Notes: generated by a model from the letters alone, not told the origin. A stretch of DNA of 64,000 nt from Brachionus rotundiformis (GCA_016802295.1 JAESIW010000138.1:2270897-2334896); one strand, 5' to 3'. Numbered from the stretch's first letter, positions 11,801 to 26,178 are shown. Numbers and translations are program-made.

Positions 11801-14800
11801 TTAATAGCTCATTTTTTTGCACTTAATCAAATTCCATTTTTATGTCAATGAATAAACTAAGATTCTATTTTCTTCTAGTTTATACCATGGCCAATTTTGA
11901 AAAAATAAAATTCTCTCCTACAATATTGACCTTAAAGCAGTAAACTTTAAATTTTAAAAACATAAAAGAAAATTTTTATTATTTTTGTACTAAAAAATAT
12001 ATGATTTTGTGAGATTAGACGATTGCCAAGATTAAATATAGCATTTATTTGAAAACAAATGGTTATTTGTAATCTTACAGCCATAAACATTTATCGATAT
12101 ATTCAACACATTGAAAATTATTGACCAACATTCTAACTGAGAAATGTAATTTGACCAGCAATTAGACTGCAAAAATTAATCGTTTATAAAAAAATAAAAC
12201 ATGCAATTAGACGAGTTTTAGATGGATAATTGCATAAGTTTGATAATTTTGTTCTAATGACCGAGTTGAGTATTCAACTCCAATGAGAAAATTGTTCACG
12301 CTGTTCTACTTTTTAGTTGCATATAAATATATACTTTGAGTCGATTGTTATCGGTGTTGAATAACTCTACCTTAAATAATTTAAAAAGATAAAAAATTTT
12401 CTAAATTTTAAATCATTATTCTTGTTATGCAATAAAAGGGGCTTTTAACACCTAGGAACATATGTTAAACACCAAAGTTACTATGCTCTCTATGAAAATA
12501 TAAAAGCCAGCAGTTAATGATCCATTTTGTCAGGTAGATATGAATATTTTTTGAACAAATGCTATCTAAAAACATTTTTGGAATAAATTAACTGGACTAG
12601 AAATCCTAGCTAAATACTTATCAAATACCTGACCTGAACAGATATGCTTAATTTATCTGCATTTAAGAAAAACATCAAATGCATGCAAAATTAGAAACAA
12701 ACTAAGTACTTGGAAAAATTTTAGGTGTGGAAAATTCAATTAGCCCACAATTCAACAAGTGATTATTATCTGAAAATATTACATAGATACTAAAAAATTT
12801 TTAATAAAGATATACAATTACATAACCTTGAATTGATATTTACTCTAAATTTGAAATCTTAGCAATATATTGTAAATTACTATTTATTTTTCTTTTGAAT
12901 TAAAATAATTCATCTATTAGTTACAACACTGTTTGACCAAAATAAAATTTTAAATATTAATAAAAAAAAAATATTTTTTTTTCAAAAATCTAATATAAAA
13001 CAAAAATGAAAAAAAAATACTAGGAACATCTATTTGACTAGCTTCATTTAGATTTGGTTATATTTACCAGTTTAGATTATCAATATTTGTTTACAAATTA
13101 TATAAAATTTACTAATACTACCTTTGAAAGATTTAAGTTTTTCATTTATTGGACTAGATTAGGTCCGAATCTACTAGATACTTTAATTATTAAAATAAAA
13201 TCTGTTTCACCTTGAATATGCTTAACAAATTTTGTTTGTTCGCAAAGGTCGATGAACTATTTTACTAATAAACACTATTTAAATATCGTGAATAAATAAT
13301 AAATTGTAAGCTGATCATATAAAATATTATCTCATTGATTTGATTTTCGAATTGCTCTCCAAGGTAGCATTATTTGCATCAATATTAGGTCCAAATACTG
13401 GTCACTAGATCTCATCATTAAGAAGTGTAAAACTATGCAATAAAATGAGCATATAATACAATACAAAGTATGCTTGATAGTAAAAAATTTGAATAATTTA
13501 GTCATAAAAATTGAAAAATAACTAAATTAGATTAGAAATTGTCTATAGATCCATGACATATTATTATAGACGATTTACTTAATCACTTTAAAAAAATAAC
13601 CTAATTTTTGTTTTTTTTTTATATAATTTGATACTCAAATCAATTTTTTTAACTTTAATTTTGTTTAAATTAGTCAGACCATATCACGATATGTCTAAAA
13701 CGTGAAATTAAGTTAGTTGAATAAATTAACTTTTCTATTAATTAAATAAAAGAAATAATTGTCCTTAGTAATTTATTTCTGTAAATTTCTATCAATCTAA
13801 GCGAGTTTTATCTAAATTTATAATTAAAAGAAAATAAGAAAAATAAATTTTAAGATATATCATCAGTACTTCTTAATCTAATTCACATGGAATTTAAATT
13901 ATAATTAACAACTAATAGTCTAGAGCGCTCTTAATTACACTTGTATGATTTATTTAAAATTTTAATTAAAATTTATATATTTTAATATATTTAGATGTTG
14001 AAGAATAAAGCCTAATTTTGGAGAGAATAAATCTTGGTAATGGGTTTTGAACCAATTCTAGTCAAATTGCAAATAATAAATAACTGTTCTATCATCAGAT
14101 CAATCCGAAGCGAACCAAATTTAAACTAAACTCAAAAAGGTTGCACATAGAATGACCATATCAGTATTTAATACTGACCTAAATTAAAATTTTTTGTTTA
14201 GCTTTAAATTTTGAAATTTACTTTTTCTTTAGGGAGCCAACTAAATCAAAATTTTAAATAAAGCTTATATTTTGTCTATAAAAAAATGAATTTAACTCGG
14301 CCTTTTTTAGTAAAATTTTAATTTACTTTTATGTCTCTCAGCGAATATTGATTGTAGAAATTTAACAAAAAAAAACACAACTAAAGAATTAATTCAAAAT
14401 GATAAATAATTTTTATTCTTAATTTTAAACAAATTCTAGGCTCACGTATCTTACAACTCAAGGATTTATTTTCAATTCTATTCATTCAGGTATTAGCCAA
14501 GCAATTAATAATCTTTCCAAACTTTAAATCCAAACCAAAATGGACTAATTAGGAACATATCGAATGTGACCCGGGATTTAAAAGGGTTTACTAAAATTGT
14601 CTATGCTATCATCTTAAGATTAGTGTGAATAATTGTCACAAGCAATTTTTTTTTCTTAGAAAAAACTAGATATTCTTTATTAAGTATTAAATGAAGAACA
14701 ATCAATTTAATCCTTTTCGATTAATATTTACCCCACTCAAGAAAATTATCCAATACTTGTTGCATTTTATTAGGATTCAATGAGCTAAACTAATAAGATT

Positions 14801-17800
14801 AATAGATTAGTTAAATATATACAAAATTAAGATATTTTATTACTCTTGAAAAAAAAATAAAATAATAATAAAAACAATTTAAATCTTGAACGGCCGTCAT
14901 TTTTATATCTCCAAAATCAATTAATCGAAAATCAATTTAATAAATAACAAAAAAAAAATAAACAACTTACTATCAAATATAAAAATTATTGGCATAAAAT
15001 ATGTTTTTGACTCAAGTGCTAGCTTATCAAATTGATAGTTATATTTTTATTTTGAGACTGTACTTGAAATAAGTGTTTGAAATTAGATAGAAACTCACCT
15101 TAGAGAAAGGACAAATTTGTCAAGATTCTTAAAACTTAGGCCAAGTCTACAAATACAAAAAACAAAATGCTTATAAAAATTGAATCAACTATTAGATTGA
15201 TTGTTGAATATCTAAATTAAGTTTATAACGATTTTGGAATTATCCTAATCATCAATCGTATGGCGTTCTAAATAATAAAACATAATAAAACCCTTGCCAT
15301 GTCTCAAGTGTCGCTTCGATTTAATTAAAAGCATTATTGAGTCTAATTGCGTAAGCACAATTAAATTTAAATAAATTTAAATTTAAATTATTCGGCCAAG
15401 GCATTTGATTCTCACAGCTGAGGCCGTCAAGTTTTTTCCGCACTGTTCACATCCAACATGAAATTCGGTATTTTATTAATTTAAGACTTTTGTTAAAATT
15501 AATTGCCATAAAATTCAAACCACCACTGAGATTCAATTTGCTTTAACCAAAACAACTGTTTGCTAGATTACATTTCTTGCATGAATAGCACGTTCAATTT
15601 TATGATAGATCATTGATGCCTTATCTATTCGCATCTATTGTTTGCTTTGAATGCTCCAACGCGCCGATAGCAAAGCTATCCAATTCATAAATATTAAGTC
15701 GTGCTAAAATTTGAATTTTTCTTGTTCTTCTTATGGCTATAAAATACCGGTGTAAAGAGATTAAATTTGAGCAATAAATCAGATAAAATAAATATAAATG
15801 TTTTAGTTTTTTATTTAAAATATTTTTGATCTTTTGGTAAACTTCTAGATTTTGGACACTTAACTCATGTGTAAAATTTTTGGCTAGCCATTTGATTTTG
15901 GAAAATATTTTCTTATTTTTTATTTAAATGTTTGCTAAAGAATTACTTGACATTTAGATCAAAACTGAGATAAACATGATATTGCTCTCTAAAATTAAGT
16001 TGTTATAAATTATTTTCTAATAATAATTTTTGGTTTGATTGGAACAAGGACACAGCGAGATCATATGATGCTGACAATTATTTGAATATTTTAAATAATT
16101 TTTAATAAAAACAATATGTAAATTTTTAAAAAAGATATCTGCAGTGACCTACCTAGATTTAAATTTAATTAATTAAAAAAAAAATTAAATTAAATATTTA
16201 ACAATTTTTCGATAAAAAAAATCAAATATTTTTTCCCATATCTTACTTGACTGTGGTAGATTTAATAACATGATTAAAGCGCAATATTGTTTGAACGCAT
16301 GAGCACGACCATCTTATCACGTTGATTAATGGTATGTTATTAGCGCGTCAAACTTAAGATCTCTGAGGGAGGTAGCCAAGTAACTTTATCAAAGAAAACA
16401 TGAAAAAATGAATTAATTTTGGGGTTCAACCTGCTTATTAAAATAGAATAAATATGCCCAAGGCATTTAAAATATCCAGATTAAATACTCTATTTGCCAA
16501 AATTTGTCTAAGCTCGCGCATGCTCATCAATTTAAGACCTAAAGAAATATTCAAAATCAATAGAGTGTTCGATTAGTTCATTAAGACTTAAGAACTTGCC
16601 TTAAAGCTGGGCCATCTATTTTGATATCTGACTTGAACATGGCTTTAGTATGCCAATGAATCAAAGCCAGATTAACTTTGAATATTAAAACACAATGAAA
16701 TTATATTAGTTTGTTATATCATTTTTTAAATTTAATTATACTTGCATAATTATTTTAGATTCAATTACATGACTTTTTTGTAGAAAGAATTAATAATCTC
16801 TAAAAATAGAATCTTGATATAGAATCTTGATATTGATTAAATTTTACTTATATTTTTTAACCAAAATTAATTATTTTCTTTTTAACACAAACTAGTATCA
16901 CATAGGACTTTTAGGGGGTCTAAGTACCATGCTGCCCTGATCTGTATGTGAAATAAAGATTATACTAGCCTTACAATTTTGTTTATAAATTTATTTTTTC
17001 ACCTTGTTGGCTAAATTTTAGAGGCTTTGATACCCTGAAAATTAATAATCAATATTTTGAAATTATCAAAGAATTAAGAATTAATATGATCCTAAAAAAA
17101 TTGATGAAAATTAGCTTTGACAACTCAAAAATGATCACTCGAGCTCCATTAATTCAACATTTAATTAAACTTTTTAAAAAATATTTAATGACTTATGGTA
17201 TCTCATCGACATTCGATTTTCAGGTCAACTGCTTATTAAGATAAACTTAACAAGAACATGTCAATAAATATATTTTAAAAATATTATTCGTTTAATGAGC
17301 AATTTGTATTTCAAAACTTGAAATCAAGTACTGATATTAAAAAGAATCTTATAAATCAATTCTCGAATTTTATCTATTTTATATTGAAGATATTTGAATT
17401 TATGAGATAAAAATCTCATCTGAAAGTTGAATTAATTTCACGTTTATCAAAAAATTACTTTTATTCTGCCCACAGGTTTGCAATATATCGATTCTGATAG
17501 ACAGCTATTGGTAGGCTAAATATAAAATAAAGCTAATTCACAATTAAGATTTATTTTCAAAATTCTTATCAAAATATATTATTTATTTTTATTAAATTAA
17601 ATTAATTTTTTACAATATTTAATTTTGAAAATAAAAAATTCATCATTTATTTTATAAAATTTTTAAAGTTGTGCCATAAATTAATTGATTTTTTAATTTT
17701 TGTTCGAAAATAAATTTTATCTAATTAATCTATAAAAGATTTTAAATGATAGAACATGATTATTGAAAATTTTTATTTACAGCAATCTTAAACATATAGC

Positions 17801-20800
17801 GATGTTTATCAAGTCAATTTCAGTCAAGTTTATTTAATAATTTAGCTTCATGATTATCAAATATGAAAGTTTTCAAGCTAAAAATTAGATATGTGTTTAA
17901 TTTGCTTAAAATGTTAAAAAATAATTTCAAAAGGAATAATTTTATAAAGAAATAAAAGCTATTCGATAACTCAAAAATATCTCATTACCAGTTCAATATT
18001 TCAATTAACTGCAGATATATTTTAAGGGAGTACAATTTTCAAAAGCTTAAAGAACCATTCTCTACTTGATTTTTGGACAAAATTAACTTAAATGAGTACC
18101 AAACTGATTCAAATACCATATAAGCAAGAAATTTGAATTTTTAACCAAATGTAGGCATTTATTTAATGATAACATATAATCGATTTTCAATATGCCTATC
18201 TAAATACTTCGCGGACACTTTATCATTATTCATATGCCATAATAGCTAACTCAATTTTCTATAGACTTAATATTTTACAAGATCAATAAATAAGCTATTT
18301 TAGGTTCTTTGAGACATCATTTTATTCAAATTATTTAATTTCAACTTCTAAACATTTAAAATATTAATTTAGTATTATTGGACGTATTTAAATTATCTAT
18401 TTTTTTTAATCAAATATTTAATATTATTGTTACGATTTTATTATAATAAAATTTCAGCAAATTTAAATGTTTGGTTAACTGGATTCAAATTATCTGGTCC
18501 TTTAATATGTTTTATGTTATGAGATAAAAAGATTAATCAGTGTGGTTAAATTAAAAAAAATTGCCTGGAGGGAGCATAATATTCTATCTTGTGGTGTGTT
18601 AATAAATTCAATTAACCCTTTATCTAATAGAAAAAAGAAAAATCAATCCAAAGCCTAATGGTCATGCAGATAACTAAAAAATAAACACCATACTAATTAT
18701 TGATTTAAACTAATAAAAGCTTTTTATCGTATTTATTCTAAAGATAAAATTAAAAAAAAATTATTGTTTTACATAAGTTTTTTTTTCAATTTTTCTTGAA
18801 TAAAAACAAACTTAAGCTTAAACTAGTTAAAACGAAAACTATTAATTTAAACTAATTGTCATGCTCTAAAGATTATTTCATAAGGATTATTGTAATTAAA
18901 TTATTATTTTTTCATTGAATGTCTCAAGACAGCAAATTTGCATTTATTTGCGTTCGAACAGAGCGTTTAAACGCGTAATTAAATCGATTTTTTGGAATTT
19001 CTTCCTCCTCACACAAGGCTTTTTGACTTATTCACAATTAACATATATAAAAACATAGTGTTTAAAGATCAGTGCTCGGAATTTGTGATATTTCTAGATT
19101 GACTAAGGTCTTGTTAAGAATTAATCAAATAAAAAGTGTTAATTATCATTTTTGCATTTGAAATGAAAAGTTTTAATTAAAATCCAGTCTTGAAATAATT
19201 AGAATTGAAAGGATTTTATTAATCATAAACCAAAGCTGGTGTTGAATTTATTTTTTTGGCCTTTTCAAATCAAAAGAAAAAACCAAATAAGTCTGAGTAG
19301 GTCTTATAGATCAGGAATTCCGAGTGTTTATTAGCTCAACTCACTTTGTTTAGATTTGTTTAGTAATTTAAATAGCTTTAATTAGTTGAAAAACATTTTA
19401 CAATTAAATATTTGTGAATCATTAACTATAAATTTATTAGAAATATTTTTTTAAATGAAAATGACACATCTTAAATATGGTTCCAAGATGATTTATGTAT
19501 TTGGCAATATCAAATTAATAGTTTATTTTGATTTAATTTTTTGTCAAATTAAAAGTTGGAAAGAAAGAAGTTAATTAAATAATCAAAGGGGTCAATTTTA
19601 GTTTAAAAACTGGTCATCTAAGCTCAATTCTTAGAAATAAAGCTCAAATTGAGAATGTAATTAAATATTAGGAGAAATTCAATTTCCTTATTTATTTTAT
19701 GTGATTTTATTTGAAAATATTTAAACAAAATTAATTTATATTCAAGAGTAGCCCTGTGGCTAGTTTAAATGAAAAATTTGTATTAACTTGAATTCATAAA
19801 TTTCCTATAAACAAATTTATTCATCAATTTTTAGATAAATACTTCTTAATTCTGGCTTTGTTTAGCAAATATTGCTTTTAAGTCTTAATTTGTATTTAGA
19901 ATTTAACATCTAGTTATTTTATTTTATTCCAGTCTAGCAGTTTCAGTATTTAACACAGATTGCTGTGTTTTTCCAAATAGTTAATTAGAAAAATAAACAA
20001 TATTATGAAATTAAAATGTGAGTTTAATTTAAAAATGCAGATTTGAAATAAATTTCCATCTGAAATCATTATTATTTTTCTAATTGTTCTTTTTAAATAA
20101 TCAAGTTAATATATTGTTATATAATTTATTCAATTTTTTTTCTAAAACAAAATGAACTTATTTTTAAAACATTATTTTATATTAAATTTAATAAAAACAA
20201 AATTATATTTTAAGCTATAACCACTCACTAATTAAATAACTGTAAAGTGTATTAATATAAGTTTCTAAATAATTCTAATTTAGAAATTATTTTTTTGTTC
20301 TATATATTTATACATTCATATATTTTCTTTATGTTATTTTATCAATATATTTTTAAGTTTGACATTTAATTTTTATTCTAAATTTAAATCTGTTTAAATA
20401 TTTAACACAATATATATTCTTGGAAGACATTTATGGTAGCTTTATGTCAAAAAATAAAGATATAAATTTCAAAATTTATTTTTTTTAGCTATTATTCTTA
20501 ACTATTAGAAATTTTTAAATGGAGCAAAATAATAATCAAAAACAGTTCATTTGCATTGGTAAAAAACTAACAGTCTAATAAATATTGAAGAATGAGTGAC
20601 TTAATTTTATTAAGTTATTAAACAAAAAAGCTTTTAAGAAAATCGATGGTGGCCATTATGGTAAATATCACGATATCATCTGTTAATTTATTTATTTTAA
20701 TTTTTTTAAAATATTCAAAACTATTAATTAAACCAGTTGTTCATAATTTTTCCGTTCTAATTAATTTCAATACTTTAACGAAAAACTTTCTTGAAATTAT

Positions 20801-22764
20801 TGAATAAAAATTTTCTTCATAACTTAAGAAGTAATATTATCTAATCTGTACTATAAAGTTTTTTGGTTTAATTTAATTATAGAATAATATTAATTAAATG
20901 TCTTTACAATAATTTATTTTTTTGATTCATCAAACAAGTGAATTGTTTTTTCGTTTCGAAATTTAAAATTATAAATCTCAAAAGAATTATTCAATCAATT
21001 TAATTTAATTTAAATTCATTTCTATTTAAAATCAATATTATGAGAATTTAGTTAATATACTATTAAGTTGACATATTTACGTGATCTAAAAGATTAAATT
21101 ATTACTGAATTATTTATCAAAGAAATAACATTTTAAATCAGGTATCTCGCTCAGATGTTCCTAAAAATTGGTTTAGATAATTTTTTTTGTCTGAGGTGCG
21201 TTTCATAAACAGTTAGAGATATATCCGTCAAAAATAGGTATTAATTGTGGTTTATAAAGCTTCATTATTATATAATGGTTGATATGAAAATAAAATCTTT
21301 TGAATGATTTAACAATAGAGAAATCACTTATGCATCGATAAAAAGTGAGCCTAAAAAGAAGCTAGATAAAAACAGTGTTTTTTAAGCAAATAATTTCCAA
21401 TTGAAATCAAATCAATATCTAATTGTTGCTTTTAGATTTCAAATTTGTAATTTTAAATAATAATCTATTTACTTTTTGTTAAAATCTATATAGAATAATA
21501 GAAATTTTCTTTATTTCAAGATATATAAATTATTTAAGAATATTTGCTCGAGCCTTCGAGAGAAACACTCGAAAATAAGCCCTACAAGTAAAGTAATTCA
21601 ATAGTAAAATATCTTAAAAAAACAAATAAATAAAAGACATCTTAATATATATATAAATGTGCGTGGATGATTTTCATATGGCATTGGCTTTTCTCTTTCA
21701 GATTTCTATTCGGGCAAAATTTGCATCCAGTAGACGTAAACAGACGAAGCTGTTTTGTGATCAATGTTTACATAGCTTGTTATTATGCCGAAATTGAGTT
21801 CAAATATTTAATTAGAAAAACTCAGACTAAAGAAACTTTCTTTACCCTAACGACCAAAAACTTTTTTTTTAAACTTTTAGTAAATTTATTAAAATTTTCT
21901 TAGTATATTAAGTTTTTGATTCAAAATTGGCTTTTTATCTTGTTCAAGTTTACGTGACTCATGAGTTTGTTTATTTATCTGGCTTTTAAAAATTTTATCT
22001 CGCAGAAGAACTTTTTCCAATATATCATTTTTAATTAAACTCAAATATTAACAAATTTATTTCTAGATTTTTTTATATGCAAAAAAAACTTAATCTAATT
22101 CTATCTATCTGAGTAAGAAGATTTTAATTTATAAATTATATAATATAGAAAGATTTTATTAAAGTTGTTTATTGAAGAACATTTTTCAATGATAATCAAT
22201 CAATATTTTTAATAATTATAATTGTCTGAAGTAATAATAATTAACTAATAGTTATTATTGTTTGAAAAAAATCTCAATGCTAAGACTTAATTTGAAGAGA
22301 TACTGTGAAAAATTGCTCAGTGGGTTCTAGATAATAGATAAAAATAATTTTTTTCATGCATAAATCAAAACTTTCATTTATTAATTCTTTAATTATTAAA
22401 CAAAAATTAAAATTTGTCTAAACGCTCCTTTTTCTCAAGAAGCTTATTTCGCATTCCAAGATTAAAATTAATTCTTTTTTTCCTAAGATCTTCAGATGTT
22501 TGCTAGAAAATTAAAATCTTTTATTTTACCAAAAAAACAAAAAATTTCAGAACTTCTAATTTTTAATCATTAATGGTAAATAATCGTGGAAAGCAACCAA
22601 GATCATGATACTCATATAATTAAATGAAAGCAAATATTTTCATAGGATTTTTACTTTTAGGGCAAAATCAATAGCTCAAATTTTTTAATTAAACATTTAT
22701 TTTACCTATTCGACGAAATTTTTTACCTAATGATATTTTAAAATTATAGAATTTTTAAAATGAG
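8849..22764. other. 13.9 kb gene desert
   Basis: No convincing coding sequence on either strand. In a window where genes otherwise occur every 1-3 kb this is a striking gap. Its flanking genes point away from each other, so it is a shared upstream region. The part from about 8850 to 11300 is less AT-rich and of higher complexity, with an alternating CA/AC stretch at about 10309-10343. Much of 11300-22700 is very AT-rich with TAATTA-like words and runs of A or T. Short AT palindromes occur near 15360-15392 and 16160-16200. No tRNA, rRNA or transposon ends were recognised. Confidence 0.7.
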
Positions 22765-23844
22765 TTGAAAATGAACGAAAATATCGATGTATTGAATATT
22801 CGACCATTAAGCTCCACGTCTTCTTCGTATTCATCATCTTCTTGCTCATCGACATCATCAACATCAAGCGGTTCCAAACACCATAAGGCTATGAATCAGA
22901 ACAGTACTCCAATTTACGGTCAATCCACATCTAGCGCCCAAGATAATAGCTTAAATATAGTTGTAAATGACCTTAAGCAAATAAGCTGTACCTTGAGCTT
23001 GCTGGCCCGTCAAATCGATCAAGTAGTTGACAAAATAGATTCCAATTTTTCTGCTGAAGATCAACAAAATTTAAAAAATCTTAAAAATTTTTCAAAGATA
23101 ATTAATTCAAATTTAATTGATAAAAATGGAAACATAAATAGAGTAAATAGTCTAAACAGAAACGAAAATATAATAAACAATTATCTAAGTTTAAATAATC
23201 AAAAGATGCTCTCTGATCGAGTAAATTATAGTAATTGTAAAGACAGTGTGGATGTTAGTTTGTGGAATCAAAGAAATGAAAGCTCACAGAGATCAAAATG
23301 CACCAGATCCAAGTCTCAGCCTGCTTTTAAGGAACCAGCTGTTTTGGCTCCTTCAAGTACCAATACCAGTCTTAATAAGGCCTTAGATCGTCCCCTTTCA
23401 TCGCCTATTTCAAACAAATTCTTAAATACTGAAAACGGTGATTCCAGTTTTTACGAAGATCAATTAGATAATGAACTTGAAGGGATCAAAGAAATTAACA
23501 ATCAATCACAAAGTACCAAAGGAAACCAAACAAGTATAAATGGAATTCAAAAGACCAAAGCAAAGCTGGCTGGATCTAACCACCATGTTTCGTTTAACAT
23601 TAATAATGCTATTTACACAAGTAAACAGGAAACACCTATTCCGATTCCGATATCTATTTTAAAACAAGCAAAATTAAATGAACAATTGAATTCCTCAAGT
23701 TCATCATCCAATGTTTCACCACTGCAATCTTCAATGAAAAAGTCACCAGCTTTAAATTTTATTTCAATGCCCGAGCCTGATAGTAATAGTTCAAAGAGGT
23801 GTTTACAAGCAGGTAGAATCGACAAGAAAACAACTATTTTGTAG
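22765..23844 (+). CDS. Ser/Asn-rich protein with short helical segment, unknown
   Basis: An intronless frame of 359 residues that I do not recognise. Residues 15-40 are almost pure Ser/Thr. Residues about 62-98 form an amphipathic heptad-like helix (LNIVVNDLKQISCTLSLLAR and beyond), the only part likely to fold or oligomerise. The rest is disordered and Ser/Asn/Lys-rich, with a basic C-terminus. A second in-frame Met is at residue 3. It is the right-hand partner of the 13.9 kb desert. Coding status is supported by a long open frame with balanced codon use in very AT-rich DNA. Confidence 0.6.
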   Translation: MKMNENIDVLNIRPLSSTSSSYSSSSCSSTSSTSSGSKHHKAMNQNSTPIYGQSTSSAQDNSLNIVVNDLKQISCTLSLLARQIDQVVDKIDSNFSAEDQQNLKNLKNFSKIINSNLIDKNGNINRVNSLNRNENIINNYLSLNNQKMLSDRVNYSNCKDSVDVSLWNQRNESSQRSKCTRSKSQPAFKEPAVLAPSSTNTSLNKALDRPLSSPISNKFLNTENGDSSFYEDQLDNELEGIKEINNQSQSTKGNQTSINGIQKTKAKLAGSNHHVSFNINNAIYTSKQETPIPIPISILKQAKLNEQLNSSSSSSNVSPLQSSMKKSPALNFISMPEPDSNSSKRCLQAGRIDKKTTIL

Positions 23845-24093
23845 ATTTTTTTTTTAATCACTTTTGTTAATTATTCCAAAGATTATTTATAATAAAAGCT
23901 TAATTAAAATTTGATTTTAATTTTTTCTGAACACTAAATTTTATAAATCCTAAAAATATTTAAAGAAAATTTAAAGATAGCAGTTTGTGGTGTAATAGAT
24001 TCATGAACCATGAACAGATAAAACTAATAATGGATCGATTGTATAATTTTAGCATTAAAAATTATCTGGTTAACAAGAGGAAAATGGACCTAC

Positions 24094-24736
24094 AGAGGTT
24101 TAAACTAAATTTGCTTTATAAGTTAAATTAGCTAAATTAGTTTAATGTCTCGTGTTAGCAAAAAGGGTATAAATAGGATGTCATTTTAAATTATTTTATT
24201 TCATTTTTTAAATTAAAAATCTTAAAGAAAAAAATTTTTTTCAAAAAATGGACTCAGAGCAGTCACCATAACTCTGCCGATCCGCAGGTCCCAAGCCCTG
24301 ATGAAAAAAGAGGAGGGTGGTGGCAGCCACATGCATCGTATGTGCGTGTGGTCTTTCACGTAGTCTGCAGAAGAGCTGTATGGCGGGTACATAGGCCTAC
24401 GGGTCTTTGTCCAAGTCTTGTCGTATGAGGGCGCCGCTGGCTTCGACCATCTCCCAGTATAGAATCCGAAAGGAGCGAGAATCTGCTGTACAGCTGACCC
24501 TCTGCAGATAGACGTAACTTTGGAAGCCTTAAGTTAAGACTTTATCTCAATTGAAAGAGAGAAGTCGCTTGGTTTGTGGTTCCAAGCTAGTCTAAATAGT
24601 TGCCGAGTTCGCAGCCTTGTGCTCGGATGAGTGGTGCTGTTTATGATGAACGTCCCACTGGCTTCTTAGGGAAAGACGCCGTCATAACTCTGCCAAAGCC
24701 GGTCCCAAGCCCGGTTGCGAAAAGAGGAGGGTGACA
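24094..24736 (+). mobile_element. GC-rich repeat element, copy A
   Basis: A 643-bp block whose near-identical reverse complement is at 56594-57240. The first 150 bp are AT-rich with a TATA-like word (gggtataaatagg). The rest is far more GC-rich than its surroundings, which marks it as foreign. The block ataactctgcc - ggtcccaagccc - agaggagggtg occurs twice in the same orientation, at about 24267-24321 and 24684-24734, so the GC-rich part is bounded by direct repeats of about 50 bp. There is no long open frame, so it is non-autonomous or a solo remnant. The compact, pairing-prone ends (tccc...ggga-type) and a CTGATGA word in the first repeat recall retroelements that carry self-cleaving ribozymes at their ends; this is only a suspicion. 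Confidence 0.8.
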
Positions 24737-24894
24737 AGCAATATTTAGACTATTATTTAGACTTTTCAGATTTCTTGTTTTCATTTAGAAAATGGACATT
24801 ATTAATTTGAGTAATTTAAATACTATTTAAATAGTTAGATAAAAATTTTATTACAATAAATTTCTATTAAAAGAAAAATTAATCAAATTTTAAA

Positions 24895-26178
24895 CTATAG
24901 AATTGGATATGATGATTCTGTAGCAACTCCACAAAGATTATCCTTTCCCTTCGCTAATCTCATATATCCTTGATTTCCCCACGTTGTCCCTTGTTTATTA
25001 AATTATATTTTTATACATTTTAATTAAAATTTTTAACTACCCCAAGAATTTCTCAATAGCCAAAATGAATTATTTCCTTCTAAACCATATCCTATCAGGA
25101 CAACTGCATGATTTAACTGCTTGAATTCATTTTTGCATTCTGTATCTGAATAAATTCCCGTAGAGTAAAATTGAAAAGTGGGTAAGCTTGCATCAATTGC
25201 CACAGACATTGGACCAATAGTTGCTACTGCTTGCTCCAAAGCTTCTTCGTTGGCTCGTGGAACTCTTGCAAAACCAGATATCTGAATTTTTGACTTGTCA
25301 CTTGATCTATATCTGCATCTTCCAGTCTAAAATAAAATATAATTATTTTTCTAATTATTTTCATTATTTCACTAATTTATTACATTTCCTGTATAGGAAT
25401 AAACTTTTTCACTATCTAATCCATTATTTTGTACAATGTACCTGTAGGCATTGTTCATGTAGCCTCCATTGCAACCATTGTTTCCAAATGGAATTGAACA
25501 ATCAATCAATTGCTGTTCTGATAGAGACACAATGAGTCCTGTTTTTTTGGCGTTCATAGCTTCTATTGCACCAGTAGTCTTAGTTTTTTAAAAATTTATC
25601 TTTCAATTATTGAAAATTTGTATTATTACCGAAAATGCCCAGCAAGATCTTTTAAAGAAATTAAATTAAATTTTTAAATTTGATTTTTTGATTAAAAATA
25701 TAAAATTATACCAACCCACACTTTCCTTGATCCTTAATAGGAGTTGTCAATCCACGCCAATCTTAACCAAAATAATTAAACTTTTTCTTTCAATATCAAG
25801 AAGACTTTTTTTACCAACAAAGATTGGATTTTTATGTGATGCATTATATGAGAATAATTCAGTTTTTTGAGTCGGCCAAGATAAACCATTATCGAAACCA
25901 TTTTGTAGCATTCCAAATTCATGAGAAGTCATATCTCCAAATTGGTTAATGGCTAATCTATAACTCACTTCACCATTATCTGCTTTGGCATTATGTTTCT
26001 CAATAAATTCCAAATTTGATTTAAAAATCTGGAATCTTAGGGCTTCATCCAGTCTGCTTGAATATCGGCGTTTGTGCGAAAGCTTAAATCCAGTCCATTT
26101 AGTTGCCAATTGCTGTGCTGTAAGAGATAAAGCAATATGTATTATACACAAAAAAACAGCTATACTGATAAAATTCAT
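24895..26178 (-). CDS. CTSL: Cathepsin L-like cysteine protease (papain family C1)
   Basis: Six exons on the minus strand: 26178-25815, 25761-25716, 25648-25630, 25578-25384, 25326-25041 and 24989-24895, giving 334 residues. A signal peptide (residues 1-20) is followed by an I29 propeptide with the ERFNIN-type helix (RFQIFKSNLEFIEKHN) and INQFGDMT. The mature enzyme starts near VDWRGL. The oxyanion Gln and catalytic Cys lie in DQGKCGSCWAFS, the catalytic His in NHAVVLIGYG and the Asn in RNSWGTTWG. CNGG and the disulphide cysteines are present. All active-site residues are intact, so it should be a secreted or lysosomal endopeptidase. The catalytic Cys is encoded in a 19-nt exon. Copy A of the mobile element begins about 160 bp downstream. 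Confidence 0.95.

Noticed and set aside
21667..21903. 78-codon open frame in the gene desert
   Set aside because: Composition follows the AT-rich background (Phe, Ile, Lys, Leu), no splice partners or motif, and no similarity I can recognise.
24284..24310. Hammerhead ribozyme (CTGATGA word in the GC-rich element)
   Set aside because: The GAAA and cleavage-site parts of the core are not in the right places in this copy, so I do not call a ribozyme, only suggest a model search.
25221..25535. Plus-strand 104-codon frame across the cathepsin gene
   Set aside because: Antisense to confirmed cathepsin exons and spans their intron.
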